Below are positions 1 to 6,554 of a stretch of DNA of 10,913 bases, one piece after another. The DNA is taken from assembly GCA_934215475.1 (NCBI GenBank), contig CAKPZY010000055.1, positions 1 through 10,913 on the forward strand, read 5' to 3'. The translations under genes and the position numbers were made by a program. The notes beneath the pieces are model-generated. The model was not told where the DNA came from and did not search any database. It worked only from the letters and a program-made list of their open reading frames with translations. The stretch is from an uncultured Ligilactobacillus sp. (GTDB lineage Bacteria > Bacillota > Bacilli > Lactobacillales > Lactobacillaceae). How positions within the stretch are numbered: position 1 is the first letter of the stretch; each line of letters opens with the position of its first letter.

Positions 1-409
1 TCATTTAAAATAACATCCATAATATGTGGATGGTAATGCAAAAAATATATGACTGCTGTGGTATTTCTGTATTCTGATCGTTCATTTTTTGTCCCCGTTG
101 GTCGTTAAGAAGTTCCGCGATTTGTGGAGAGAAATCAGCGGAACTTGTATGCTTTACAGCACATTGTTTGACATTTTTACTCTTTTATTAGAAAGTGACT
201 TTAGTTGGTGCTAGAAATCATTAGCTAGTGCAGGTATTTTAGTGACTAAGTATCCTGTTGATTTAGTTAAAGTTTATGAAGTTTGTCAGATAGAGCTGTG
301 AAAGCGAGATCTCAATGCTTGTCCAATATAAGCCCGGAGCTAGTAGATGGATATCAAGCGTTGATCAAGTTTACACTGCTTTGTTAAGTTCAAAGGAGGA
401 ATTTTGAGG
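1..409. other. Non-coding upstream region of the aldehyde dehydrogenase gene
   Basis: I see no gene here: all three forward frames close within the first 36 bases, so no partial upstream gene can be supported. It holds a small dyad at 14-32 (CATCCA/TGGATG), the strong inverted repeat at 110-146, and a TTGACA box at 168-173. That box has only a poorly spaced -10 candidate (TAGAAA, 189-194, spacer 15). At 299-313 there is a half-match to a CcpA cre site (TGAAAGCG followed by the palindrome GAGATCTC), which I regard as weak. The promoter of the gene is not clearly identified. Confidence 0.5.
110..146. repeat. Strong inverted repeat upstream of the aldehyde dehydrogenase gene
   Basis: AAGTTCCGCGATTT (110-123) and AAATC-A-GCGGAACTT (132-146) form a 14-bp stem with one bulged A (137) and an 8-base loop (124-131). 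No T-run follows on either strand, so it does not look like an intrinsic terminator. It could be an operator dyad or a structured RNA element. Its role is unknown. Confidence 0.6.
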
Positions 410-1834
410 ATGGCTAAACAGTTTATCAACGGAGAATTTGTTGAAAGTAACTCAGAAGATACCATTGAAGTGTTCAATCCGGCTAACAATGAATCAATTG
501 GGAAAGTACCAAGAGGCAATGCAGAAGATGTCAAACAGGCTGTTGCAGGTGCGGTTAAAGCACAGAAGTCTTGGGCGCAAGTTAACCGCGTAAAGAGAGC
601 GGAAATAGTATTGCAATTGGCAGACAAGATAGAAGCTCATAAGGAAGAGATCGCTAAGATCTACCAGAAGGAGCAAGGGAAAATATATCCTGCGGCATTG
701 GGTGAGGTAGAAAAATCAATCAGCTATATTAAATATATGGCTTCACTTGCACAATCAGATAAGGGTGAAGTATTACAAAATCAAGTCGATCACGAAACGA
801 TTATGTTGATCAAAAAGCCGATCGGAGTTACCGCAGGGATCATTCCTTGGAATGCACCGATCTTTATCTTGATGCGCAAATTGATCCCAGCTTTAGTCAC
901 TGGCTGTTCCATTATTGTTAAGCCAAGCGGCGAGACACCTTTTGGGACATATAAGATCGCAGAATTGATCCAAGAGACAGATATTCCTGCCGGCTTGGTA
1001 CAAATCGTCAGCGGTACAGGTGGCGAAGTTGGTAACTTGTTGTCTAAAGATGAGCAGATCAACTTGGTTTCGATCACCGGCAGTACTGGCGCTGGTAAAG
1101 CAGTTATGGAAGCTGGCGCAGCAAACGTTAAGAAAGTCAACCTTGAGTTAGGCGGGAAGGCTCCTGCGATCGTGACTAATAAGGCTGACATTGATAAGGC
1201 TGTTAAGTATATTGTAACGGCACGTATCAATAACAGCGGGCAGGTATGTACTTGTCCTGAGCGGATCTACGTCCAAAGCGGAGTCTATGATGAATTTGTT
1301 AAAAAAGTCACCGATGCAATGAGCAAAGTCGTAGCTGGTGATCCGACATCCTCTAAGACGGATATGGGCCCGATCATTAACAAAAAGCAGCTGCAATCCA
1401 TCGATGACAAGGTTCAAGAAGCCATCGCTGGCGGCGCTAAGGTGTTGACTGGCGGCCATATTATCGAAAGTTCAGGTAACTTCTACGAACCAACTGTCGT
1501 AGTTGATGTTGATGATAGTTCCAAGATCATGCAAGATGAGATCTTTGGACCTGTTTTACCGATCACCAAATTTGATTCGGTTGACGAGGCAATTGATAAA
1601 GCAAATAATTCTCCGTATGGTTTGTCGTCATATGTCTTTACTGAAGACCTCAAGGAATCAATGGAATTTAGTAATCGTTTGAATATCGGTGAAGTTTATG
1701 TCAACTGTGAAGCTGAAGAAGCTATTACCGGTTACCACGCAGGCTGGCGTCAATCCGGACTCGGAGGTGCTGATGGCCAGAATGGCTTCGAGGAGTATTT
1801 GAATACTACTGTGGCTTATTTTCGGTATGAATAA
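410..1834 (+). CDS. aldA: NAD-dependent aldehyde dehydrogenase, lactaldehyde/glycolaldehyde type (AldA-like)
   Basis: The 474-residue soluble cytoplasmic enzyme belongs to the ALDH superfamily and oxidises an aldehyde to a carboxylic acid with NAD(P)+. Visible family residues are the oxyanion Asn in PWN (N148), the cofactor-binding Lys in VKPSGE (K171), the general base in LELGGKAP (E246) and the nucleophile in SGQVCTCPERIYV (C280). The VC-x-C-x-ER segment, the late EIFGPVLP motif and the C-terminal YHAGWRQSGLGGADG stretch resemble E. coli AldA (479 residues), which oxidises L-lactaldehyde and glycolaldehyde. The substrate here is inferred. The frame is open from TTG 404, but ATG 410 is chosen because AAAGGAGGA (392-400) lies 10 bases before it and only 4 from the TTG. 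No fucose, rhamnose or diol genes are nearby. A terminator follows, so it seems monocistronic. A general succinate-semialdehyde-type ALDH is the alternative. Confidence 0.88.
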   Translation: MAKQFINGEFVESNSEDTIEVFNPANNESIGKVPRGNAEDVKQAVAGAVKAQKSWAQVNRVKRAEIVLQLADKIEAHKEEIAKIYQKEQGKIYPAALGEVEKSISYIKYMASLAQSDKGEVLQNQVDHETIMLIKKPIGVTAGIIPWNAPIFILMRKLIPALVTGCSIIVKPSGETPFGTYKIAELIQETDIPAGLVQIVSGTGGEVGNLLSKDEQINLVSITGSTGAGKAVMEAGAANVKKVNLELGGKAPAIVTNKADIDKAVKYIVTARINNSGQVCTCPERIYVQSGVYDEFVKKVTDAMSKVVAGDPTSSKTDMGPIINKKQLQSIDDKVQEAIAGGAKVLTGGHIIESSGNFYEPTVVVDVDDSSKIMQDEIFGPVLPITKFDSVDEAIDKANNSPYGLSSYVFTEDLKESMEFSNRLNIGEVYVNCEAEEAITGYHAGWRQSGLGGADGQNGFEEYLNTTVAYFRYE

Positions 1835-1893
1835 TCAATAAAGCACCGTTGCCCTTTCGTGAAATCAAAAGCAGGAATGCGTAATAACGGTGG

Positions 1894-1945
1894 AATCTCC
1901 TTCTAGTGAATACGGATCTTCCGTATTTGCTAGAGGGGATTTTTT
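1894..1945 (+). terminator. Strong intrinsic terminator after aldA
   Basis: A nearly continuous stem of about 18 bp (core TCTAGTGAATACGG, 1902-1915, against CCGTATTTGCTAGA, 1921-1934) carries a 5-base loop and ends in TTTTTT (1940-1945). It closes the aldehyde dehydrogenase transcript. A further perfect 7-bp repeat, CACCGTT (1844-1850)/AACGGTG (1886-1892), lies just before it. Confidence 0.88.
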
Positions 1946-1971
1946 GTGTCTGAAATTAGCAGGTGCAGATA

Positions 1972-2000
1972 TTGACAAATTAGTAAGGTACCAGTATTAT
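1972..2000 (+). promoter_or_regulatory. Near-consensus sigma-A promoter of the marR-ABC exporter operon
   Basis: TTGACA (1972-1977) and TATTAT (1995-2000) are separated by exactly 17 bases, the best promoter in the window. The spacer contains the palindrome GGTACC (1987-1992), flanked by AT-rich sequence. This is a plausible place for autorepression by the MarR product, although the arms do not extend into a long dyad. The predicted start near 2007 leaves a leader of about 210 bases before the regulator. Confidence 0.75.
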
Positions 2001-2006
2001 TATTGC

Positions 2007-2216
2007 ACATAGTTTGAATTTACTTCAGCAAAAAGTTCAAAAACCGCGTAAAGATGATGACGAAAAGCAGTTACCATGCTCATAAATTCTGATATGGTCA
2101 ATGAAAAACCAAAGTTTAAGTGGCTAAGATGTGCCAAACCAAACATAGAGGAAAAAACGCTATTGATCTGTAAAGCGCATATGCGGGTTTCTGTTCGTAA
2201 GGAGGTTATTTATTCC
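2007..2216 (+). other. Long untranslated leader of the marR transcript
   Basis: About 210 bases lie between the predicted transcription start and the MarR start codon. The frame is open from ATG 2076, but the extra 47 residues it would add resemble no MarR N-terminus and are not preceded by a good ribosome binding site, so I treat the region as non-coding. It contains the perfect 10-base palindrome CGCATATGCG (2176-2185), 15 bases ahead of the AAGGAGG ribosome binding site. It could occlude translation or bind a protein. Confidence 0.4.
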
Positions 2217-2785
2217 ATGAATGAAATTACTGAACAATTCTTTATTTTCAGCAAATTGATGCGCCGTTATATCGACTACCATCTCCAGAAAGTTGGAAAG
2301 TATGCAAATTTTTTGCGAGGACAGGGAAGAATATTAGCGGTTTTGAAAATAAAAGCTGATATTTCTCAAAAAGAGTTGACTCATTTACTCGCTATTCGTC
2401 CTCAGTCGCTGGGAGAGCTGCTTGTCAAACTTGAAAAAAAGAAATGATCATACGTGAACCAGCTGAAAAAGACAGACGAATTATGATGATCCATCTGACT
2501 GATAAGGGACGAAAAGTTGCACAAAGAATAGCCGAGGGCCACAACATTGCACTTTTTGCGAAGTTGGATCAAGAAGAACAGGAGCAATTTACACATATAT
2601 TGCATAAGCTTAACGAAATGATACCTGATGAATTACCAGCGGACAAACAAAGTGCGAGTTTCTACGATGACCCGCAAAAACATATCGAAACGCTTAGAAA
2701 ATTGCAGCAGATCTCTGATTCAACTTCAAACGATCCTTTTGTACCAACAGAAAGGGTTCACCAAGATCACAAAGATGAACCTTAA
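2217..2785 (+). pseudogene. MarR family transcriptional regulator, reading frame broken at an A7-G run (mutation or -1 recoding)
   Basis: The gene encodes a winged-helix DNA-binding repressor of the MarR family, the likely local regulator of the exporter operon. ATG 2217 follows AAGGAGG (2199-2205) by 11 bases. Frame 1 gives 76 residues (helices 1-2, recognition helix in ISQKELTHLLAIRPQSLGEL), ending in LEKKK-stop at 2445-2447. The continuation, EMIIREPAEKDRRIMMIHLTDKG (wing with the family hallmark DRR, then dimerisation helices), lies in the -1 frame from 2441 to the TAA at 2783-2785. A -1 shift on A AAA AAG (2435-2441) yields 189 residues with LEKKEMIIREP, the same spacing as the family pattern LEKKGLIxR. 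The roughly 50-residue charged C-terminal tail is longer than in most MarR proteins. The unshifted product lacks wing and dimer interface and should be inactive. It could be a disabled gene, a sequencing error in a homopolymer, or a recoded or slippage-expressed gene; sequence alone cannot decide. Confidence 0.8.
2434..2441 (+). other. A7-G slippery site within marR
   Basis: Seven A followed by G. In the upstream frame it reads GAA AAA AAG, so A AAA AAG sits in the X XXY YYZ phase of -1 frameshift heptamers such as that of E. coli dnaX. The zero-frame stop TGA follows at 2445-2447. I see no Shine-Dalgarno-like stimulator at the usual distance upstream; GGGAG at 2411-2415 is too far. Only a weak A/T-rich hairpin is possible downstream (ATCATA 2447-2452 with TATGAT). 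Confidence 0.6.
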
Positions 2786-2835
2786 TTTGAATGTACATTA
2801 TTAATTTTTTTTTTGCTCAAAAACAACATTTTGAG
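2782..2835 (+). promoter_or_regulatory. Two dyads around a T10 tract between marR and the exporter genes
   Basis: The palindrome AATGTACATT (2790-2799), flanked by TTAAT/ATTAA, is followed directly by ten T (2805-2814). A second hairpin follows, CTCAAAA (2816-2822)/TTTTGAG (2829-2835). The first could act as a weak AT-only terminator or attenuator, or as a MarR-type operator. The T-tract can also pair with the A run in the second hairpin, so alternative folds are possible. No convincing promoter is seen between here and the next gene, which suggests read-through from the marR promoter. Confidence 0.4.
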
Positions 2836-2963
2836 TTTAAGTAAAGTGGTGATCAGCAATTTCGGAGTTAAGAAAGAAGTAATTACAAGTGATCTGCAGA
2901 GCTTAGAGCGATCATGGCCGATATCCACTATTTTATTTTTTATTTTTGGAAGGGGCAGTATTC

Positions 2964-4700
2964 ATGTTTAGACTTGCTAAGGGACGAATGTCTCCTAGGG
3001 TCGTAGCGGGAGCAGTATTATTTATGATCGTTCAAGTTGTTGCCAATTTAAATCTTCCCAGTTTGACTTCAGACATTGTAAATAATGGCGTCGTTAATGG
3101 TGACATAAATTATATCTGGCATGTGGGAATAAAAATGATCGGTTTTTCTTTGTTGAGTATCATTGCAGCCGTCAGTAATGTTTTTTTGTCTGCGCGTGCG
3201 TCAATGAAATTAGGGACTAATTTGCGTGATGACATTTATAGCAAGGTCCTCAATATGTCCACTGAAGAATACGATCAAATCGAAACATCTTCGATGATCA
3301 CGCGGACGACAAACGATGTTATTCAGATCCAAAATGTGTATATCATGATGTTGCGCATGATGCTGATGGCACCTGTTATGCTTTTAGGAGCCAGCTTCTT
3401 AGCTTACAACAAAGATCACCAGTTGACTTTGGTCTTTTTGGTAGTTTTGCCCATTATGCTGATTTTTGTCGGGGGCTTGTTATATTTGGCAGTCCCAAAA
3501 TTCAAAGCGATGCAGACTAAAACTGATCGGTTGAATCGGATTTTTCGTGAAGGATTGACTGGCGTGCGGGTCATCCGTGCTTTCCGTCAAGATCAGTTTG
3601 AGCAGGATAGGTTTGAAGATGCCAACCAGGACTTTACCCAAAACGCGATCAATGTCAATGTGATTTTGGCGTTTGCGTTTCCGGTCATGCAGTTGATCAT
3701 GAGTGGCACCAACGTTGCGATCGTGTGGTTTGGTTCAAAACTGATCGGATCCCAAGCAATGCCCGTCGGTAACTTGATAGCGTTCATGACTTATGCCATC
3801 CAGATCTTGATGAGCTTTTTGCTCCTTTCGATGGTCTTTATCTTCATTCCCCGTGCCCAAGCTTCGGCTAAACGGGTGCAAGAAGTTTTTAACCTCCAGA
3901 CCGCGATCAAAGAAGATAAGTCTCATGTCTCCATCAATAAAACGGCTGGCGATCACAAACTAGAATTTACTGATGTTATTTATCGTTATAGTCACGCCGA
4001 AAAACCTGTCTTGACTGATGTTAACTTTAAAGCAGCCAGCGGTCAGACAGTGGCTATCATTGGAGGGACTGGATCAGGCAAGTCGACTCTGATCAACTTG
4101 ATCCCGCGGTTTTTTGATGTGGATCAGGGAAATGTTTTGCTGGATGGTAAAAATATTAAACATTACGCTTTAAAGGATCTGCGTGACATGGTTTCTTTTG
4201 TCCCCCAAAAAGCGCTCCTTTTCCGCGGTACCTTGCGGGATAACATGAAATTTGGCAAACCAGATGCAACGGATGAGGAGATCTGGCATGCGTTAGATAT
4301 TGCTCAGGCGCGTTCTTTTGTTGAAGAAAGTCCAGCAGGGTTGGATCAGTACGTTGAACAAAGCGGCGGCAATTATTCTGGGGGACAAAGGCAGCGTTTG
4401 ACGATTGCTCGCGCTTTAGTCAAACGAGCTGCTGTGTATATTTTCGATGATTCATTTTCTGCGTTGGATTTCAAGACTGATTCTCTTTTACGTCAAGCTT
4501 TACGTGAAGATGAGTATATCCAGCAAAGTATTGTGATCATCGTAGCCGAAAGGATCGCAACTGTCGCAGATGCTGACACGATCTTGGTGTTGGATGATGG
4601 AAAAGTCGTTGGTAAGGGAACGCATGACGAGCTAAAAGAAAACAATGCAGTTTACCAAGAAATTATCCATTCCCAAATCAGAAAGGGGGATAATGCCTAA
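2964..4700 (+). CDS. ABC exporter half-transporter, degenerate-site subunit (LmrC/BmrC/EfrC-like)
   Basis: This 578-residue protein has an N-terminal six-helix ABC type-I exporter domain (about residues 10-310) and a C-terminal nucleotide-binding domain. The latter shows Walker A GGTGSGKST (367-375), Q-loop FVPQ, signature YSGGQ (471-475) and Walker B YIFDDSFSALD. The residue after the Walker B Asp is D496 in place of the catalytic Glu, and the switch His is replaced by Glu (VAERIATV, E529). These are features of the subunit that supplies the non-hydrolysing site in heterodimeric multidrug exporters such as L. lactis LmrCD and B. subtilis BmrCD. The partner is the next gene, whose ATG overlaps this stop codon. 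The start ATG 2964 follows GGAAGGGG (2948-2955) by 8 bases; TTG 2946 is in frame but lacks a ribosome binding site. It acts in the cytoplasmic membrane. Drug substrates are inferred from the family only. Confidence 0.9.
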   Translation: MFRLAKGRMSPRVVAGAVLFMIVQVVANLNLPSLTSDIVNNGVVNGDINYIWHVGIKMIGFSLLSIIAAVSNVFLSARASMKLGTNLRDDIYSKVLNMSTEEYDQIETSSMITRTTNDVIQIQNVYIMMLRMMLMAPVMLLGASFLAYNKDHQLTLVFLVVLPIMLIFVGGLLYLAVPKFKAMQTKTDRLNRIFREGLTGVRVIRAFRQDQFEQDRFEDANQDFTQNAINVNVILAFAFPVMQLIMSGTNVAIVWFGSKLIGSQAMPVGNLIAFMTYAIQILMSFLLLSMVFIFIPRAQASAKRVQEVFNLQTAIKEDKSHVSINKTAGDHKLEFTDVIYRYSHAEKPVLTDVNFKAASGQTVAIIGGTGSGKSTLINLIPRFFDVDQGNVLLDGKNIKHYALKDLRDMVSFVPQKALLFRGTLRDNMKFGKPDATDEEIWHALDIAQARSFVEESPAGLDQYVEQSGGNYSGGQRQRLTIARALVKRAAVYIFDDSFSALDFKTDSLLRQALREDEYIQQSIVIIVAERIATVADADTILVLDDGKVVGKGTHDELKENNAVYQEIIHSQIRKGDNA

Positions 4701-6535
4701 TGGCTCAAAGATCAGGTTCAATTCAACGCCCTAGACGCGCTAAAAACTTTTGGCGCACCACTGGTCGTTTGTTCAGCTATATGTCTAACCGTATATTTGG
4801 TTTGATCGTGGTCATGATCTTAGCGATCATCAGCGTTATCTTCCAAATCAGGACTCCCAAAGTTTTAGGGCTGGCAACGACCGAAATCTACAAAGGAGTC
4901 ATGAAAGGCACTTCTGAGCAAAAGGCTGGTTTTAATATCCTCGGCTTACCGATCAATTATGAAAAAATATTGCATATTATTATCGTAGTTATCTTAATGT
5001 ATCTGGCCGCCGCGCTTTTTGCATTCTTACAGCAGTTGATCATGACTTATATTTCTCAAAATACCGTCTATAAAATGCGCCGGGACCTTAAGTCAAAGAT
5101 GCGGCGTTTGCCGATCAATTATTACGATACCCATAGCAATGGGGACATTATGAGCCGCGCTGTCAACGATATGGATAACGTTTCCAGCATTTTACAGCAA
5201 AATTTGACCCAGGCTGTTACAAGTACTGTCCAATTCGTCGGCACACTCTGGATGATGTTTTCGATCAGTTGGAAACTGACTTTGATCGCTTTAGTGACTA
5301 TTCCAGTTAGTCTGTTAGTTGTAGGAATCGTAGCTCCAAAATCACAGAAATATTTTGCTGCTCAGCAAAAAAGCCTTGGTTTGATCAATGACCAAGTTGA
5401 AGAGAACTTTTCTGGACAACAGGTTCTGAAAAGTTTTAATAAACAAGCAGATACTATCAAAGCGTTTAAGAAAGAAAACGCCAAATACTACCGCTCAGCG
5501 TGGAAGGCTCAATTGGTATCAGGCATCGTGATGCCGTTGATGATCTTCTTGAATAACATCGGTTATGTTTTTGTTGCTATTATTGGTGGGATCCAAGTTG
5601 CCAACGGGACGGTGACCCTAGGTAATGTCCAAGCTTTCTTGCAATATATGAATCAATTTTCTCAACCGATCTCTCAAATGGCCAATTTAATGAATACCAT
5701 TCAGGTTACGATTGCTTCGGCCGAACGGATCTTCCAAGTTATTGATGAGGAAGAAATGAAGGACACTAAGGCAGATCGGTCAGTAGAAAAATCCGATAAT
5801 TTGGTTGAATTGCAGCACGTCAAATTTGGCTATCAAGGCAAAGATCTATTGATGACTGACTATAGTTTGGCTGTCAAAGCGGGACAGCAAGTGGCAATCG
5901 TCGGTCCGACAGGGGCAGGCAAAACGACGATCATCAACCTGTTAGAACGATTTTACGATATTAAAGGTGGAAATATCCGCATGAATGGGGTCGATACTAG
6001 AGATCTGGACCGGGAACAAGTCCGCTCACACTTCGCGATGGTTTTGCAAGATACTTGGCTTTTTTCAGGTACTATTTATGAGAATATCAAGTATGGGAAA
6101 GAAGACGCGACAAAAGAAGAAATCTTGGCTGCGGCCAAGGCGGCTAACGTGGATAGTTTTGTACGCCGGCTCCCTGATGGGTATGATACGATCTTAAATG
6201 AATCAGCCTCAAATGTTTCCCAAGGGCAAAGGCAATTGATCACCATTGCCCGAGCATTTTTAGCGGATCCTGAGATCCTGATTTTAGACGAAGCCACCAG
6301 CTCGGTCGATACTAGAACTGAGATCCACATCCAACATGCAATGGCACGATTGCTAAAAGGGCGGACCAGTTTCGTTGTGGCTCACCGTTTGTCAACGATT
6401 CAAAATGCCGATAACATTATTGTCATGGATCATGGTTCAGTAGTGGAAACTGGGACTCATGATGAATTATTAGCACTGAATGGTTTTTATGCGGATCTGT
6501 ACAATAGTCAATTTACGACTGGTTTGTCAATTTAG
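4700..6535 (+). CDS. ABC exporter half-transporter, catalytic subunit (LmrD/BmrD/EfrD-like)
   Basis: This 611-residue partner of the preceding gene consists of a six-helix membrane domain (about 30-340) and a nucleotide-binding domain. Walker A is GPTGAGKTT (402-410). Walker B, ILILDEATSSVD, keeps the catalytic Glu (E531), and the H-loop His is present (H562, VVAHRLSTI). The signature is VSQGQ (506-510), with Gln replacing the first Gly of LSGGQ, typical of this subunit type. Together the pair has one competent and one degenerate ATP site. An insertion of about 30 residues between the first two helices (around residues 55-95) is also usual for BmrD/LmrD relatives and probably faces outward. 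Translation is coupled: TAATG at 4698-4702 joins the genes, with AGGGGGA (4684-4690) as ribosome binding site inside the upstream gene. Export of drugs or other amphiphilic compounds is inferred from the family. Confidence 0.9.
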   Translation: MAQRSGSIQRPRRAKNFWRTTGRLFSYMSNRIFGLIVVMILAIISVIFQIRTPKVLGLATTEIYKGVMKGTSEQKAGFNILGLPINYEKILHIIIVVILMYLAAALFAFLQQLIMTYISQNTVYKMRRDLKSKMRRLPINYYDTHSNGDIMSRAVNDMDNVSSILQQNLTQAVTSTVQFVGTLWMMFSISWKLTLIALVTIPVSLLVVGIVAPKSQKYFAAQQKSLGLINDQVEENFSGQQVLKSFNKQADTIKAFKKENAKYYRSAWKAQLVSGIVMPLMIFLNNIGYVFVAIIGGIQVANGTVTLGNVQAFLQYMNQFSQPISQMANLMNTIQVTIASAERIFQVIDEEEMKDTKADRSVEKSDNLVELQHVKFGYQGKDLLMTDYSLAVKAGQQVAIVGPTGAGKTTIINLLERFYDIKGGNIRMNGVDTRDLDREQVRSHFAMVLQDTWLFSGTIYENIKYGKEDATKEEILAAAKAANVDSFVRRLPDGYDTILNESASNVSQGQRQLITIARAFLADPEILILDEATSSVDTRTEIHIQHAMARLLKGRTSFVVAHRLSTIQNADNIIVMDHGSVVETGTHDELLALNGFYADLYNSQFTTGLSI

Positions 6536-6554
6536 GTGGGGGGCAGTGTTTATT

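Noticed and set aside
14..32. Short hairpin CATCCA/TGGATG at the window start
   Set aside because: Six to seven base pairs without a clean T-run; too short to call a terminator or RNA element at the window edge.
299..313. CcpA cre-like site upstream of aldA
   Set aside because: The first half, TGAAAGCG, matches, but the second half departs from the consensus at several positions, and it lies in a region without a defined promoter. It is mentioned only as a weak candidate.
790..1459. Minus-strand open frames opposite the aldehyde dehydrogenase gene
   Set aside because: They are antisense shadows of a clearly coding gene, with no ribosome binding sites and no recognisable domains.
1881..1945. 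T-box-like stretch (AATAACGGTGGAATC followed by a terminator) after aldA
   Set aside because: The TGGA bulge and a possible ACGG/CCGT pairing resemble a T-box antiterminator. However, only 60 bases separate it from the aldA stop, there is no room for stem I with a specifier, the conserved ACC after the TGGN is missing, and the downstream gene is not an aminoacyl-tRNA synthetase or amino-acid gene.
2076..2216. N-terminal extension of the MarR frame from ATG 2076
   Set aside because: It has no good ribosome binding site and no similarity to MarR N-termini, and a strong AAGGAGG precedes the family-like start at 2217.
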